Positions 34,902 to 43,909 of a stretch of DNA of 64,000 nucleotides are shown here, piece after piece. The stretch spans positions 140,911 through 204,910 of the forward strand of contig NZ_RJAC01000018.1 of assembly GCF_003999975.1 (NCBI RefSeq), read 5' to 3'. Every line of letters begins with the position of its first letter. Positions within the stretch are counted from its first letter, which is position 1. The notes under the pieces are model-generated. The model made no database searches. It saw nothing but the letters and a program-made list of their open reading frames with translations, and was not told the DNA's origin. The translations under genes were made by a program, and so were the position numbers. Source of the DNA: Actinoplanes solisilvae. GTDB taxonomy: Bacteria; Actinomycetota; Actinomycetes; Mycobacteriales; Micromonosporaceae.

Positions 34902-36947
34902 TCAAGAGTTGTCGATTTTGGTCAGGGTGGTGGCCTCACCGTTGGTGACGGTGACCGCCACCAGGCCGCCCTGACTCGCGGTCAGCCACTTCGTGAACTT
35001 GGCCGCCGAGATCGACCGGCCGGCGCCGGCGCGCACCGAAACGATGTCGGCGCCCCCGTCCACGTTCTCCCACACCGTCAGCTTCGGCGCCGACCGGACC
35101 GGGATCGTCACCTTCGTGCGGCTCTCGACGATCTGGAACGGGTCGCTGCACCGGATATCACTCGGATCGATCTTGAATTGCTTGCAGTAGTCCGCGCTGT
35201 CCATCACGATCACGGGCTGGGCCACCGCGGAGTGCGCGACCGGATCGTACGAGTAAAGCTCCACGACCGACTGGCTGGAACCGGTCGTCGGATCGGTGAA
35301 GTGCGCCGGCTGACCCACCACCGGCGACCGGAGATCGACGTTCGCGAAGGCGACCGTGGCGTCCCGATCGCTGGCGTCGTTGAGCACACCGAGCACCACC
35401 CGGCCCGCGACCAGCTGCGGGTCGGTGACCGGCATGCTCACAGCGGGCGTGCCGTCGACCGTCACCTGGGCGATGCCGTTGCGCACGGCGATGCCGGCCC
35501 GGTGCGTCCGCCCGACCCGGAACGCGGTCGAGGCGACCCGCTGCTCCGAGGTGAACCCGTTCCCCGAGCTCTCGTCGATCCCGAGCCGGATCTCGTTCTC
35601 GCAGAACGAGGCCGCGTATCCGCGCTGGTCGACCATCCGGAACCAGATCACCGCGCAGGCGCCCGGCGAGACTACGCCGACGTCGGCCGTGATCGTCTGG
35701 TCGCCCGCGAACGAATCCGGCGACCCCTTGCACTGATAGAGGGGAGACATGTGGGTCGTCGCCAGCATCCGCCGGTCGAAGGTGCACCACCCGGCGGCGC
35801 TGTCGGCAGCCCGGTCGGCCTTCCACAGGCCGGGCCGGTCGAGCTGGTCGGACACCCCCGGCCCCTGAATCCGCGGCGGGCCCGCGACGGCCACCGACGA
35901 CCGGGGCGCGGGCGCACTTCGCGACGCCGACGGCGACGACACCGACGCCTCGCCCCGCTGGTCGCGCGCCAACGCGAACCCGGCGCCGGCGCACACGACG
36001 GTCGCCGCCGCGGCCACGGCCACCCAGCGGCCGGCCCGCCGACGACCGGGGGCGCGTACGCCGGAAGTCCGCACCCGGCCCGTGAGCTGCGCCGCCTCAG
36101 CCGCCATGAGCAGCTCCGGCCGCTGGGCGAGCGCTCCCCCGGTCTCCGCCGCCAGCAACAGGTCGAGCAGCTCATGCGCGGTCGGCCGCTCGGCCGGATC
36201 CTTGGCCAGCGTGCGGCCCACCAGGTCACGCAACGACCCGTCCAGCCCCGTCAGGTCGGGCGGCTGGGTCAGAATGCGCGCCGCCGTAGCGGCCGGCGAA
36301 TCCGCCCGGAACGGGGTACGGCCGGTCGCCGCGTAAGCCACCACGACACCCCACGCGAACACGTCCGCCGCCGGCCCCACCGTGTGGTCCGAGTCGCTGT
36401 CGAACCGCTCCGGCGCCATGTACGCCACCGTGCCGACCATCTGATCGGTCTTGGTGTGCCGGCTGGTCGCCTCGAGCGCCCGCGCGATCCCGAAGTCGAT
36501 CACCTTGGGGGTGCCGAGCGAGAACAGCACGTTCTGCGGTTTCAGATCTCGGTGGATGACCCCCACGCCGTGGATCGCCGCCAGCGCCGTGGCCACCCCG
36601 ACCGCCACGCTGTGCAACGTGCCGCCGTCCAGCGGCCCCCGCTCCCGGATCACGTCGGAGAGACTCGGCCCGTCGACGTACTCGACGACCAGGTATGGAG
36701 TGTCGTGATCGGGGTCGGCGTCGAGCACCGCCGCCGTGCAGAAGCCGGGCACCTCGCGGGCCCGGTTGACCTCGCTGCGAAAGCGCCCCCGGAACTCGGT
36801 GTCCCAGGCGTGCTCGGCCCGCAACATCTTGACCGCCACCAGCCGGCCGTCCGGCGAGCGCCCAAGAAAGACGGTGCCCATGCCGCCCTCGCCGAGACGA
36901 CCGAGCAGCTCGTAGTCACCAAGCCGGCGGGGATCGTTCGGCATCAT
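34902..36947 (-). CDS. Receptor-type Ser/Thr protein kinase
   Basis: 681 residues. Kinase domain about 10-265 with the Gly loop LGEGGMGTVFLG, Lys40, catalytic VIHRDLKPQN (Asp134) and DFG at 151-153, followed by the activation-loop VGTVAYMAPE. One membrane helix at about 307-326. The outside part of some 350 residues starts with a Ser/Pro linker and then a sensor domain with cysteines (GWCTFDRR, LYQCKGS, ADYCKQF, IRCSDPF) and a jelly-roll look (VTVDGTPAVSMPV). No PASTA repeats, so it is not PknB. Start ATG 36947 (GTG 36956 also possible). Divergent from the xylanase gene. Confidence 0.88.
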   Translation of the reverse strand: MMPNDPRRLGDYELLGRLGEGGMGTVFLGRSPDGRLVAVKMLRAEHAWDTEFRGRFRSEVNRAREVPGFCTAAVLDADPDHDTPYLVVEYVDGPSLSDVIRERGPLDGGTLHSVAVGVATALAAIHGVGVIHRDLKPQNVLFSLGTPKVIDFGIARALEATSRHTKTDQMVGTVAYMAPERFDSDSDHTVGPAADVFAWGVVVAYAATGRTPFRADSPAATAARILTQPPDLTGLDGSLRDLVGRTLAKDPAERPTAHELLDLLLAAETGGALAQRPELLMAAEAAQLTGRVRTSGVRAPGRRRAGRWVAVAAAATVVCAGAGFALARDQRGEASVSSPSASRSAPAPRSSVAVAGPPRIQGPGVSDQLDRPGLWKADRAADSAAGWCTFDRRMLATTHMSPLYQCKGSPDSFAGDQTITADVGVVSPGACAVIWFRMVDQRGYAASFCENEIRLGIDESSGNGFTSEQRVASTAFRVGRTHRAGIAVRNGIAQVTVDGTPAVSMPVTDPQLVAGRVVLGVLNDASDRDATVAFANVDLRSPVVGQPAHFTDPTTGSSQSVVELYSYDPVAHSAVAQPVIVMDSADYCKQFKIDPSDIRCSDPFQIVESRTKVTIPVRSAPKLTVWENVDGGADIVSVRAGAGRSISAAKFTKWLTASQGGLVAVTVTNGEATTLTKIDNS

Positions 36948-37170
36948 TGAATGGGTCACACGCGGCAGGGTAGCGGCATCCCACCGGACCCGGCACACCG
37001 CGATTCGCAGCGGATCCCCCATGCCGGCGGACGACGCATCACCGCGACAACCGATGATCGGGGGACGCGACCGGGCTCCATGATCACGCTCTGCTACTAA
37101 TCGGTGCGAGGACCCTTGACCGCACGAAGAGGTGACGCATAGATTCCTGTCACTACTTCCGGAAGGGATT

Positions 37171-37181
37171 CGAAAGTTTCG
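37171..37181. promoter_or_regulatory. CGAAAGTTTCG palindrome upstream of xylanase
   Basis: Perfect 5-1-5 palindrome CGAAAGTTTCG, 33 bases before the xylanase GTG. GAAA/TTTC palindromes of this form occur in front of actinomycete xylanase and related genes as repressor sites, so this is a likely sugar-responsive operator. Only one copy is seen here. Confidence 0.65.
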
Positions 37182-37213
37182 GACCCTCATCGTCCTCGTC
37201 GCAAGGAGTTCCG

Positions 37214-38359
37214 GTGCGTCCTCATCGGCTTACCCTTTCTGTCGTCAGCGCCGTCGTGCTGCTGGGCGGACAGCTGACGTTCGCCGGGTCGGGCCCGGCG
37301 GGCGCCGCGCCCGCCGCCGCGAAACCGTCGCCACCGGCCTACCCGGCCGATTCGCTGCGGGCGCTCGCCGCCCGCGTGGGCCTGCGCATCGGCACCGCCG
37401 TGAACCCCGACCTGCTCGGCACGAACGCCAAATACACCCAGATCACCGCGGAGCAGTTCTCGTCGGTCACCGCGGAGAATGCGATGAAATGGGCCGAGGT
37501 GGAGCCCACCCGCGGCGTTCACACCTGGGAGAAGGCCGACCAGCTCGTCGCCTTCGCCAAGAAGAACAAGCAGCTGGTACGCGGCCACACGCTGCTCTGG
37601 CACAACCAGCTACCGGCGTGGCTGTCCTCCGACGGCTACACGACCACCCTGTCGAACGACGAGGTGAAGGCGGTCCTGAAGAAGCACATCTTCGACCAGA
37701 TGCGCCACTTCAAGGGCGACATCTGGCAGTGGGACGTGGTCAACGAGGCCTTCGACGACAACGGGCAGCCCCGCCAGACGATTTGGTACAAGGCGTGGGG
37801 CGGCCTCGGCTACATCGCCGACGCGTTCCGCTGGGCGCACCAGGCCGACCCCAAGGCCCTGCTGTTCTACAACGACTACAACCTCGAGTTCACCGGGGCG
37901 AAGAGCGACGCCGTGTACGCGTTGACGCGTTCGCTTCAGGCACAGCGTGTGCCGATTCAGGGCATCGGATTCCAGGGGCACCTCTCCACCCAGTACGGCT
38001 ACCCCGACCTGTCGAACAACCTCGAGCGCTTCGCTGCCCTGGGGCTCAAGGTCGCCCTCACCGAGGTGGACGTCCGCACGCAGACCAAGGCGGACGCCGT
38101 CAACGAGCCGGTGAACCCGCTCGCCCCGTACGCCCAGGAGAGCTACTGGTCCCGCACGCTCAAGGCGTGCCTGGCGGTCCGTGCCTGCGTCTCGTTCACG
38201 CCGTGGGGCTTCGGCGACGCTTACTCGTGGGTGCCCGGCTGGTTCACCGACCCGCAGGAGGGCGCCGCCCTGATCTACGACGAGCAGCTCAACCCGAAGG
38301 GACAGTACGACGTGCTGCGGCAGGATCTGGCGCTCGCCTCGGGCGCCCCGCGCCGCTGA
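37214..38359 (+). CDS. Secreted GH10 endo-1,4-beta-xylanase
   Basis: 381 residues. GTG start after AAGGAGTTCCG. Signal peptide about 1-32 (VVLLGGQLTFAGSGPAGAAP). A single GH10 barrel follows: HTLLWHNQLPAW, acid/base Glu178 in WDVVNEAFDD, GIGFQGHLS, nucleophile Glu284 in VALTEVDVRT, and SFTPWGFGDAYSW. There is no carbohydrate-binding module, so it is a minimal catalytic enzyme for soluble xylan. Stands alone between an upstream palindrome and a strong terminator. Hydrolyses internal xylan bonds outside the cell. Confidence 0.93.
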   Translation: MRPHRLTLSVVSAVVLLGGQLTFAGSGPAGAAPAAAKPSPPAYPADSLRALAARVGLRIGTAVNPDLLGTNAKYTQITAEQFSSVTAENAMKWAEVEPTRGVHTWEKADQLVAFAKKNKQLVRGHTLLWHNQLPAWLSSDGYTTTLSNDEVKAVLKKHIFDQMRHFKGDIWQWDVVNEAFDDNGQPRQTIWYKAWGGLGYIADAFRWAHQADPKALLFYNDYNLEFTGAKSDAVYALTRSLQAQRVPIQGIGFQGHLSTQYGYPDLSNNLERFAALGLKVALTEVDVRTQTKADAVNEPVNPLAPYAQESYWSRTLKACLAVRACVSFTPWGFGDAYSWVPGWFTDPQEGAALIYDEQLNPKGQYDVLRQDLALASGAPRR

Positions 38360-38449
38360 GCACGACCCGCTGCCGTGGCGGCCCGCCCCCGCTACCGCCA
38401 GCGCGACAGCAGCGTCGCCGAAACTCTCGGCGAGGAAGGCGCGTCGAGA

Positions 38450-38494
38450 AACGGGCTGCGGCAGTTGCGCTCTGCCGAACTGCCGCAGCCCGTT
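38450..38494 (+). terminator. Long perfect-stem terminator after xylanase
   Basis: 17-bp perfect stem AACGGGCTGCGGCAGTT (38450-38466) / AACTGCCGCAGCCCGTT (38478-38494), 11-base loop, about 90 bases after the xylanase stop. The whole gap 38360-38706 (347 bases) holds no gene; beyond this hairpin it contains the presumed promoter of the tannase-transporter operon. Confidence 0.85.
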
Positions 38495-38645
38495 CCGCTG
38501 ATGTGTACGCGCTCGGGCTGATCCGGCCGGGCGCGTTCGAGCGGGACCTCCGGGGCGTCGACATATCGGCCAAGATCGATAGTCCTGTGCGGACATTCCT
38601 CGGGTTTTCCCTTGCGACTCCAATGTGACCCATGGCACAGTCATT

Positions 38646-38658
38646 GGCACTCAGTGCC
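38646..38658. promoter_or_regulatory. Short inverted repeat before the tannase-family gene
   Basis: GGCAC-TCA-GTGCC, centred about 55 bases before the start at 38707. A candidate operator for the TetR regulator encoded at the end of this operon; no second copy was noticed. Confidence 0.35.
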
Positions 38659-38706
38659 GCGCAGCCATGATTTGGCGGCACAGCGTGCTCGTCTGGAGGT
38701 TCGCAA

Positions 38707-40338
38707 ATGAGTCGAATGCTGGCACTCGCGACCGCGGTGGTGAGTGCGACGGTGATCTTCGGGCCGAGCCCGGCCTCGGCCACAACGAGCACGCCGCCAA
38801 GATGCGCGGAGCTGACCGGAACGGCGATTCCGTCGTCGGCGATCAGCCTGCCGACCCGGGGCGGCCGCGTCGACTCGGCATCCGTGGTGACCCGGGTGGT
38901 GAGCGGCCGGACTGTTGAGTTCTGCAGCGTCGGCGCGTCGCTCTTCCCGAAGGACCCGTCCGCTCCGGACATCAGGCTGCAGCTCGCGATGCCCGTCGGC
39001 TGGAACCGCGGCACGATGATGTTCGGGGGCGGCGGCTACAACGGAACAATCCCCGACATCACCCAGAACGTGCCGTTCGGGCGGCCCGATGCGCCCACTC
39101 CCCTGGCTCGGGGATATGCGACCTACGCCAGCGATTCCGGCCATCAGGCCGGACCGGCCGGATCCCTGGACGGGTCCTTCGGCGTCAACGACGAGGCCCT
39201 TCGAAACTTCGCCGCCGGCGATGCGCTCAGGAAGACCCACGACGCCGCCATGTATCTCGTCCGTCGTGGCTATGGCGCCGGACCCGGCCTGACGTTCTTC
39301 GCGGGCGGCTCGACGGGCGGTCGCGAGGCCCTGGTCGTGGCGCAGCGGTGGCCGACCGCGTTCGACGGCGTCATCTCCGCCTACCCCGCCTGGAACAACA
39401 CGGCCGAAGGCCTCTACCTCGGCTATCTGACGCAGGTGATGTCCCGGCCCGGCGCGTTCCCCGGGCCGGCCAAGCAGACGCTGCTCTACAACAGCGTCAT
39501 GGCGGCCTGCGACGGGCGCGACGGTGTCGAGGACCGCATCATCTCGAACCTCGGCGGCTGCCACTTCGACCCCCGGGTGCTCCGCTGCCCGGCCGGCGCC
39601 GACTCCGGGCCGGCCTGCCTCTCCGACCCGCAGATCGCCTCGGTCACGGCAGCGTCCACACCGTTCCATTGGCCGTACCGCATCGCCAGCGGCGAGCGGT
39701 ACTACCCCGGATTCCCGTTCCTGTCGGGCGCTGACATGAGGACGCCCTATCTCGGATTCGGCACCACCGCGCCCGCCAACCCCATGCCGGCCACCAGCGG
39801 GTACGGGTTCCAATACTGGGACCAGTGGGTGAAGTACTTCCTGACCCGGGACGCCGGTCACAACTCCCTGGTCGTGGACCCACGGCGACCCGGGAAATGG
39901 CTCCCCCGGATCAGCTACCTCTCCACCATCCAGGACCGCAACAACGCGGACCTTCGTCCCTTCGCGCGGGCCGGCGGACGGATGATCCTGATGCACGGCT
40001 CCGCGGACGAGCTGGTCTCCCACCGGTCCACGAACGACTACTACCGACGCGTGCTGGCCACGGCCGGAGCCCGGCAGACCAACGCGTTCCTGCGGTACTA
40101 CGTGGCGCCGGGCGCGAACCACGCCAACTTCGGTGCGCCCGCGTTCGCCGCCACCTGGGACTCGCTGTCCGCCCTGGAACGCTGGGTGCGGGACGGGCAG
40201 CCGCCGTCCGGGCCGGTGGTGCAGGACCCCCGGGACGGCCGGACACGGCCGCTCTGCGAATACCCGGGCTGGCCGAGATACCGCTCGGGTGATCCCGGGA
40301 GCGCCCAGAGCTTCGTGTGTGCCCAGGGGACCAAGTGA
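38707..40338 (+). CDS. Secreted tannase/feruloyl-esterase-family protein
   Basis: 543 residues. Signal peptide about 1-25 (ATVIFGPSPASA). Tannase family fold: serine elbow FFAGGSTGGREAL (Ser202), Ca-site-like CDGRDGVEDRIISN (268-281) and GGCHFDP, late acid Asp434 in MHGSADELVS, His472 in PGANHANFG. Canonical members have Cys beside both Ser and His (the CS-D-HC motif, a disulfide); here the neighbours are Gly201 and Ala473, so the disulfide is lost on both sides. Probably hydrolyses phenolic or similar esters. ATG after TGGAGGTTCGCAA. Its stop overlaps the ABC gene's GTG. Confidence 0.85.
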   Translation: MSRMLALATAVVSATVIFGPSPASATTSTPPRCAELTGTAIPSSAISLPTRGGRVDSASVVTRVVSGRTVEFCSVGASLFPKDPSAPDIRLQLAMPVGWNRGTMMFGGGGYNGTIPDITQNVPFGRPDAPTPLARGYATYASDSGHQAGPAGSLDGSFGVNDEALRNFAAGDALRKTHDAAMYLVRRGYGAGPGLTFFAGGSTGGREALVVAQRWPTAFDGVISAYPAWNNTAEGLYLGYLTQVMSRPGAFPGPAKQTLLYNSVMAACDGRDGVEDRIISNLGGCHFDPRVLRCPAGADSGPACLSDPQIASVTAASTPFHWPYRIASGERYYPGFPFLSGADMRTPYLGFGTTAPANPMPATSGYGFQYWDQWVKYFLTRDAGHNSLVVDPRRPGKWLPRISYLSTIQDRNNADLRPFARAGGRMILMHGSADELVSHRSTNDYYRRVLATAGARQTNAFLRYYVAPGANHANFGAPAFAATWDSLSALERWVRDGQPPSGPVVQDPRDGRTRPLCEYPGWPRYRSGDPGSAQSFVCAQGTK

Positions 40339-41087
40339 GGGCGGCGATCCGTACCCGGGCCTTGACCAAGGTCTTCCGGGGTTTCCGTGCGGTCGACGAG
40401 GTCGACCTGGAGGTTCGTGAGGGCAGCGTGCACGCGCTGGTCGGTCCCAACGGTGCGGGCAAGACGACGTTGTTCAACCTGTTGACCGGCTTCCTGTCCC
40501 CGACGTCCGGGACGATCACGGTGTTGGACGAGGACGTCACCGGCCTGCCGCCCGAACGGGTCGCACGCCGCGGCGTGGCCCGGTCGTTCCAGATCACCAG
40601 CCTCTTCGACACCCTGACGAGCCGCGAGCATGTGGAACTCGCACTTCAAGGGCACACCCGGCACGGGTTCCGGTTCTGGCGGTCGGAGAGACTACTCGGC
40701 CGGCATCGCGCCCGCGTGGACGAACTGCTTGAGCAGGTGGGACTGATGCCGCTGGCCGACAAGCAGGCCGGGCTTCTCGCGTACGGGCAGAAACGCGCGC
40801 TGGAGCTGGCTCTGGTGCTGGCGCTGGACCCGCCGGTGATGCTCCTCGACGAGCCGACGGCCGGGATGGGGATCGAGGATGTCGACCGTACGATCGATCT
40901 GGTCCGTCGCCTCGCGGCCGGTCGCACCGTGGTGTTCGTCGACCACAACATGCACGTCGTCGGCAGCCTGGCCGACCGGGTGACGGTGCTGCAGCAGGGC
41001 CGCATCCTGGCCGAGGGCGGCTACGACGAGGTCCGCACCGACGAACGGGTGATCACCGCGTACCTGGGTGAGGCCGAGCATGCTTGA
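40335..41087 (+). CDS. Branched-chain-type ABC transporter ATPase, LivG-like
   Basis: 250 residues. Walker A VGPNGAGKTTLFNLL, signature LLAYGQKRALELALVLA (LivG-type YGQ form rather than LSGGQ), Walker B VMLLDEPTAGM, H-loop VFVDHNMHVV. GTG start in the stop of the tannase-family gene. First cytoplasmic component of a complete HAAT-family importer (ATPase, ATPase, binding protein, permease, permease). Confidence 0.9.
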   Translation: MRAAIRTRALTKVFRGFRAVDEVDLEVREGSVHALVGPNGAGKTTLFNLLTGFLSPTSGTITVLDEDVTGLPPERVARRGVARSFQITSLFDTLTSREHVELALQGHTRHGFRFWRSERLLGRHRARVDELLEQVGLMPLADKQAGLLAYGQKRALELALVLALDPPVMLLDEPTAGMGIEDVDRTIDLVRRLAAGRTVVFVDHNMHVVGSLADRVTVLQQGRILAEGGYDEVRTDERVITAYLGEAEHA

Positions 41088-41772
41088 GGTCACCGGACTG
41101 ACGGCGTGGTACGGCCAGGCGCAGGCGCTGCACGGGGTCGACCTTCGGGTGGACGAGGGCGAGGTCGTCTCGCTGGCCGGCCGTAACGGCGCCGGCAAGA
41201 CCACCCTGGTGCGGTGCCTGATCGGGCTGCACAGGCAGGCCGGCGGCACCGTACGTCTGCACGGCCGCGACATCACCGGCCGGCCGGCGCACCGCCGAGC
41301 CCGCGCCGGCATGGGCTGGGTTCAGGACGACCGCGGCATCTACGCGGGCCTCACTGTCGAGGAGAACCTACTGTTGCCGCCCACGGTCTCCGACCGGGCC
41401 TGGGCGCTGAAGCAGGTCTACGACGCCTTTCCCGTGCTCGCCGAGCGCCGCAAGGCGCCCGGCACCACGCTCTCCGGCGGGGAGCAGCAGATGCTGGCCA
41501 TCGCCCGGGTACTGCGGACCGGCGCCCGTCTGCTGCTCATGGACGAGCCATCGGAGGGCTTGGCCCCGGTGGTCGTAGCCCGGATCGGGGCGATCATCCG
41601 CGAGATCAAGGCCACCGGCGCCGGCGTGCTGCTGATCGAGCAGAACGTCAAGTTCGCCGCCACCGTGGCCGACCGGCACTACCTGCTCAGCCAGGGCCGC
41701 ATCGTCGAGTCCCTCGACAACGACGATTTCCGGCGCCGCGAGGGCGACCTGCTCAAACACCTCGGCATCTGA
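41080..41772 (+). CDS. Branched-chain-type ABC transporter ATPase, LivF-like
   Basis: 230 residues. Walker A LAGRNGAGKTTLVRCL, signature LSGGEQQMLAIARVL, Walker B LLLMDEPSEGL, H-loop LLIEQNVKFA with the Gln normally seen in LivF. Starts eight bases before the previous stop (ATGCTTGA), so coupled. Confidence 0.9.
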   Translation: MLEVTGLTAWYGQAQALHGVDLRVDEGEVVSLAGRNGAGKTTLVRCLIGLHRQAGGTVRLHGRDITGRPAHRRARAGMGWVQDDRGIYAGLTVEENLLLPPTVSDRAWALKQVYDAFPVLAERRKAPGTTLSGGEQQMLAIARVLRTGARLLLMDEPSEGLAPVVVARIGAIIREIKATGAGVLLIEQNVKFAATVADRHYLLSQGRIVESLDNDDFRRREGDLLKHLGI

Positions 41773-41789
41773 CCACTGGGGAGAACAGC

Positions 41790-43040
41790 ATGGAGAGCAA
41801 GCGAAAGTGGGCCTGCGCCTCGGCCCTGACGGTGACGATGCTGCTGAGCGCCTGCGGTGGTGGCGGCCCCGGAAGTTCGGGCGGTGACTTCACGGGCGAC
41901 AAACTGGTGCTGGCGGTCCTCAATGACCAGTCCGGGATCTACAAGGACGCGTCAGGGCCGAACTCCGTCAAGGCGGTCAAGATGGCCGTGGCCGATTACC
42001 AGAACAAGTACGGCGACAAGGCGGTCGTCACCAAGATCGAGGTGACCTCGACCGACCATCAGAACAAGCCGGACATCGCCAACACCAAGGCCGCCGAGCT
42101 GTACGAGCGCGGCGGGGCGGACGTCATCCTGGACGTGCCGACCTCGTCCGCCGCCCTGGCCGTTGCCAACCAGGCGAAGAACCACAAGAAGCTGTTCCTG
42201 GACGTGAGCGCGGCGACCACGGCGCTGACCGGGGCCCAATGCAACAAGTACACGTTCCAGTGGGCGTACAACACCTATCTGCTCGCCAACGGCACCGGCG
42301 CGACGGTCACCCGCAACGGTGGCAAGAAATGGACGATCATCTACCCCGATTACGAGTTCGGCCAGAACATGACCAAGTCCTTCACCGACGCGGTCACGAA
42401 GGCGGGTGGCACGGTTCAGGAGACCATTCCGACGCCGTTCCCGAACGAGAACTTCGCGACCTTCCTCACCAAGGCCGGCAGCGGCAACCCCGATGTGATC
42501 GGCACGATGCAGGCCGGCGGTGACCTGATCAACCTGGTCAAGCAGTTCAACGAGTCGGGGCTGAAGGACAAGGGCGTCGAGCTGGCCGTCGGGCTGATGC
42601 TCATCAACGACATCCACTCGCTGGGCGTGGAGCAGTTCGCCGGCACGCTGTTCACCGACCCCTGGTACTGGAACCAGGACCCCGAGGCCCGAGCCTGGGC
42701 CGACCGGTTCCTGGCCGAGACCGGGGCCCGCCCGAGCTTCGAGCACGCCGGCAACTACTCAGCCGCGCTGCAATACCTGGAGGCGGTCCAGGCGGCCGGC
42801 ACCGACGACGCCGACAAGGTGGTCGCCAACCTCGAGGGCAAGAAGGTCAACGACGTGTTCCTGCGCAACGGCGAGATCCGGGCGACGGACCACTCCGTCG
42901 TCCACGACGCGAACCTCGCCCGCGTCAAGAAGCCGGCCGACGTGAAGGAGGACTGGGACTACGAGGAGATCGTGGCCAAGATCCCGGCGGCCGAGGGGTT
43001 CCCGCCGGCCGAGGCGTCCGGCTGCTCGATGAAGCCATGA
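41790..43040 (+). CDS. Substrate-binding lipoprotein, HAAT family
   Basis: 416 residues. Lipoprotein signal ending LLSACGGGG, then a type I periplasmic-binding protein: LAVLNDQSGIYKDASGP (ligand loop), AAELYERGGADVILDVPTSS, WTIIYPDYEFGQNMTKSF. This is the Peripla_BP_6 form used for branched-chain amino acids, amides and aromatic acids; linkage with an esterase makes an aromatic or hydroxy-acid ligand plausible. ATG at 41790 has GGGGAGA upstream. Confidence 0.9.
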   Translation: MESKRKWACASALTVTMLLSACGGGGPGSSGGDFTGDKLVLAVLNDQSGIYKDASGPNSVKAVKMAVADYQNKYGDKAVVTKIEVTSTDHQNKPDIANTKAAELYERGGADVILDVPTSSAALAVANQAKNHKKLFLDVSAATTALTGAQCNKYTFQWAYNTYLLANGTGATVTRNGGKKWTIIYPDYEFGQNMTKSFTDAVTKAGGTVQETIPTPFPNENFATFLTKAGSGNPDVIGTMQAGGDLINLVKQFNESGLKDKGVELAVGLMLINDIHSLGVEQFAGTLFTDPWYWNQDPEARAWADRFLAETGARPSFEHAGNYSAALQYLEAVQAAGTDDADKVVANLEGKKVNDVFLRNGEIRATDHSVVHDANLARVKKPADVKEDWDYEEIVAKIPAAEGFPPAEASGCSMKP

Positions 43041-43909
43041 GTGCGGTCGTTCAGTACGCCGTACAGGGGTTGGCGGCCGGCAGCTTCTACGCGTTGGCGG
43101 CGCTGGGGCTGGCGGTCATCTTCGGGGTCCTGGGCGTGGTGAACTTCGCGCACGGCGCGTTCTACATGCTCGGCGCGGTCGCCACGGCGGTTCTGCTCGA
43201 CACCCTCGACCTCACGCTGTGGTGGTCGCTGCTGGTGGTGCCGGTGCTGATGTTCGGGTTCGGCGTCGTGGTGGAGCTGCTGCTCGTCCAGTGGCTGCTC
43301 CGGCTCGATCCGCTCTACAACCTCTTGCTCACGTTCGGCCTTACGCTGGTCCTGGTCGAGCTGGTCAAGCAACGGTACGGCGTTTCCGGGCTGCCGTACC
43401 GGCTGCCGGGCGGGCTGCAGGGACGCGTCGATCTGTCCGGCGTGGTGCTGCCGCGCTACCAGTTGTTCGTCCTGCTGTTCTCGGTCGCGGTGTGTGTGCT
43501 CGTCTGGCTGGTGATGACGCGGACCCGGATCGGCATGATCGTCCGGGCGGCGACCGAGAAACCCGAGCTCGCCCGAGCGCTGGGCATCAACGTCGGACGC
43601 TGGGTGACGCCGGTCTTCGGCTTCGGCGTCGCGCTCGCCGGCCTGGCCGGGGTGCTCGCCGCGCCGTTCCGGGCGATCACCGCCGAGATGGGCAACAACT
43701 TCGCGATCATCCTGTTCGCGGTCGTGGTCATCGGGGGGCTCGGGTCGATCGTCGGGGCGGTGGTCGCGGGCTTCCTGGTCGGCCTGGTCGAAGCCTTCGG
43801 CCAGGCGTACGCCCCGACGTTCGCGCAAATCCTGATCTTCGTCCTGATGGCCCTGGTCATCCTGATCAGACCGGCCGGTTTGTTCGGACGGCAGGAGGCG
43901 ACAACATGA
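43037..43909 (+). CDS. ABC permease, LivH-like
   Basis: 290 residues, about eight membrane helices, opening GLAAGSFYALAALGLAVIFG and the conserved VVNFAHGAFYMLGA; the cytoplasmic coupling loop is EKPELARALGINVGRW. Overlaps both neighbours by ATGA. Confidence 0.92.
   Translation: MSAVVQYAVQGLAAGSFYALAALGLAVIFGVLGVVNFAHGAFYMLGAVATAVLLDTLDLTLWWSLLVVPVLMFGFGVVVELLLVQWLLRLDPLYNLLLTFGLTLVLVELVKQRYGVSGLPYRLPGGLQGRVDLSGVVLPRYQLFVLLFSVAVCVLVWLVMTRTRIGMIVRAATEKPELARALGINVGRWVTPVFGFGVALAGLAGVLAAPFRAITAEMGNNFAIILFAVVVIGGLGSIVGAVVAGFLVGLVEAFGQAYAPTFAQILIFVLMALVILIRPAGLFGRQEATT

Noticed and set aside
34761..36950. 729-codon open frame antisense to the receptor kinase
   Set aside because: A mirror of high third-position GC in the kinase gene; the product is Arg/His/Gly-rich with no domain.
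38505..38628. Stretch reading VYALGLIRPGAFERDLRGVD downstream of the xylanase terminator
   Set aside because: Looks faintly like coding sequence but has no start; possibly chance in GC-rich DNA.
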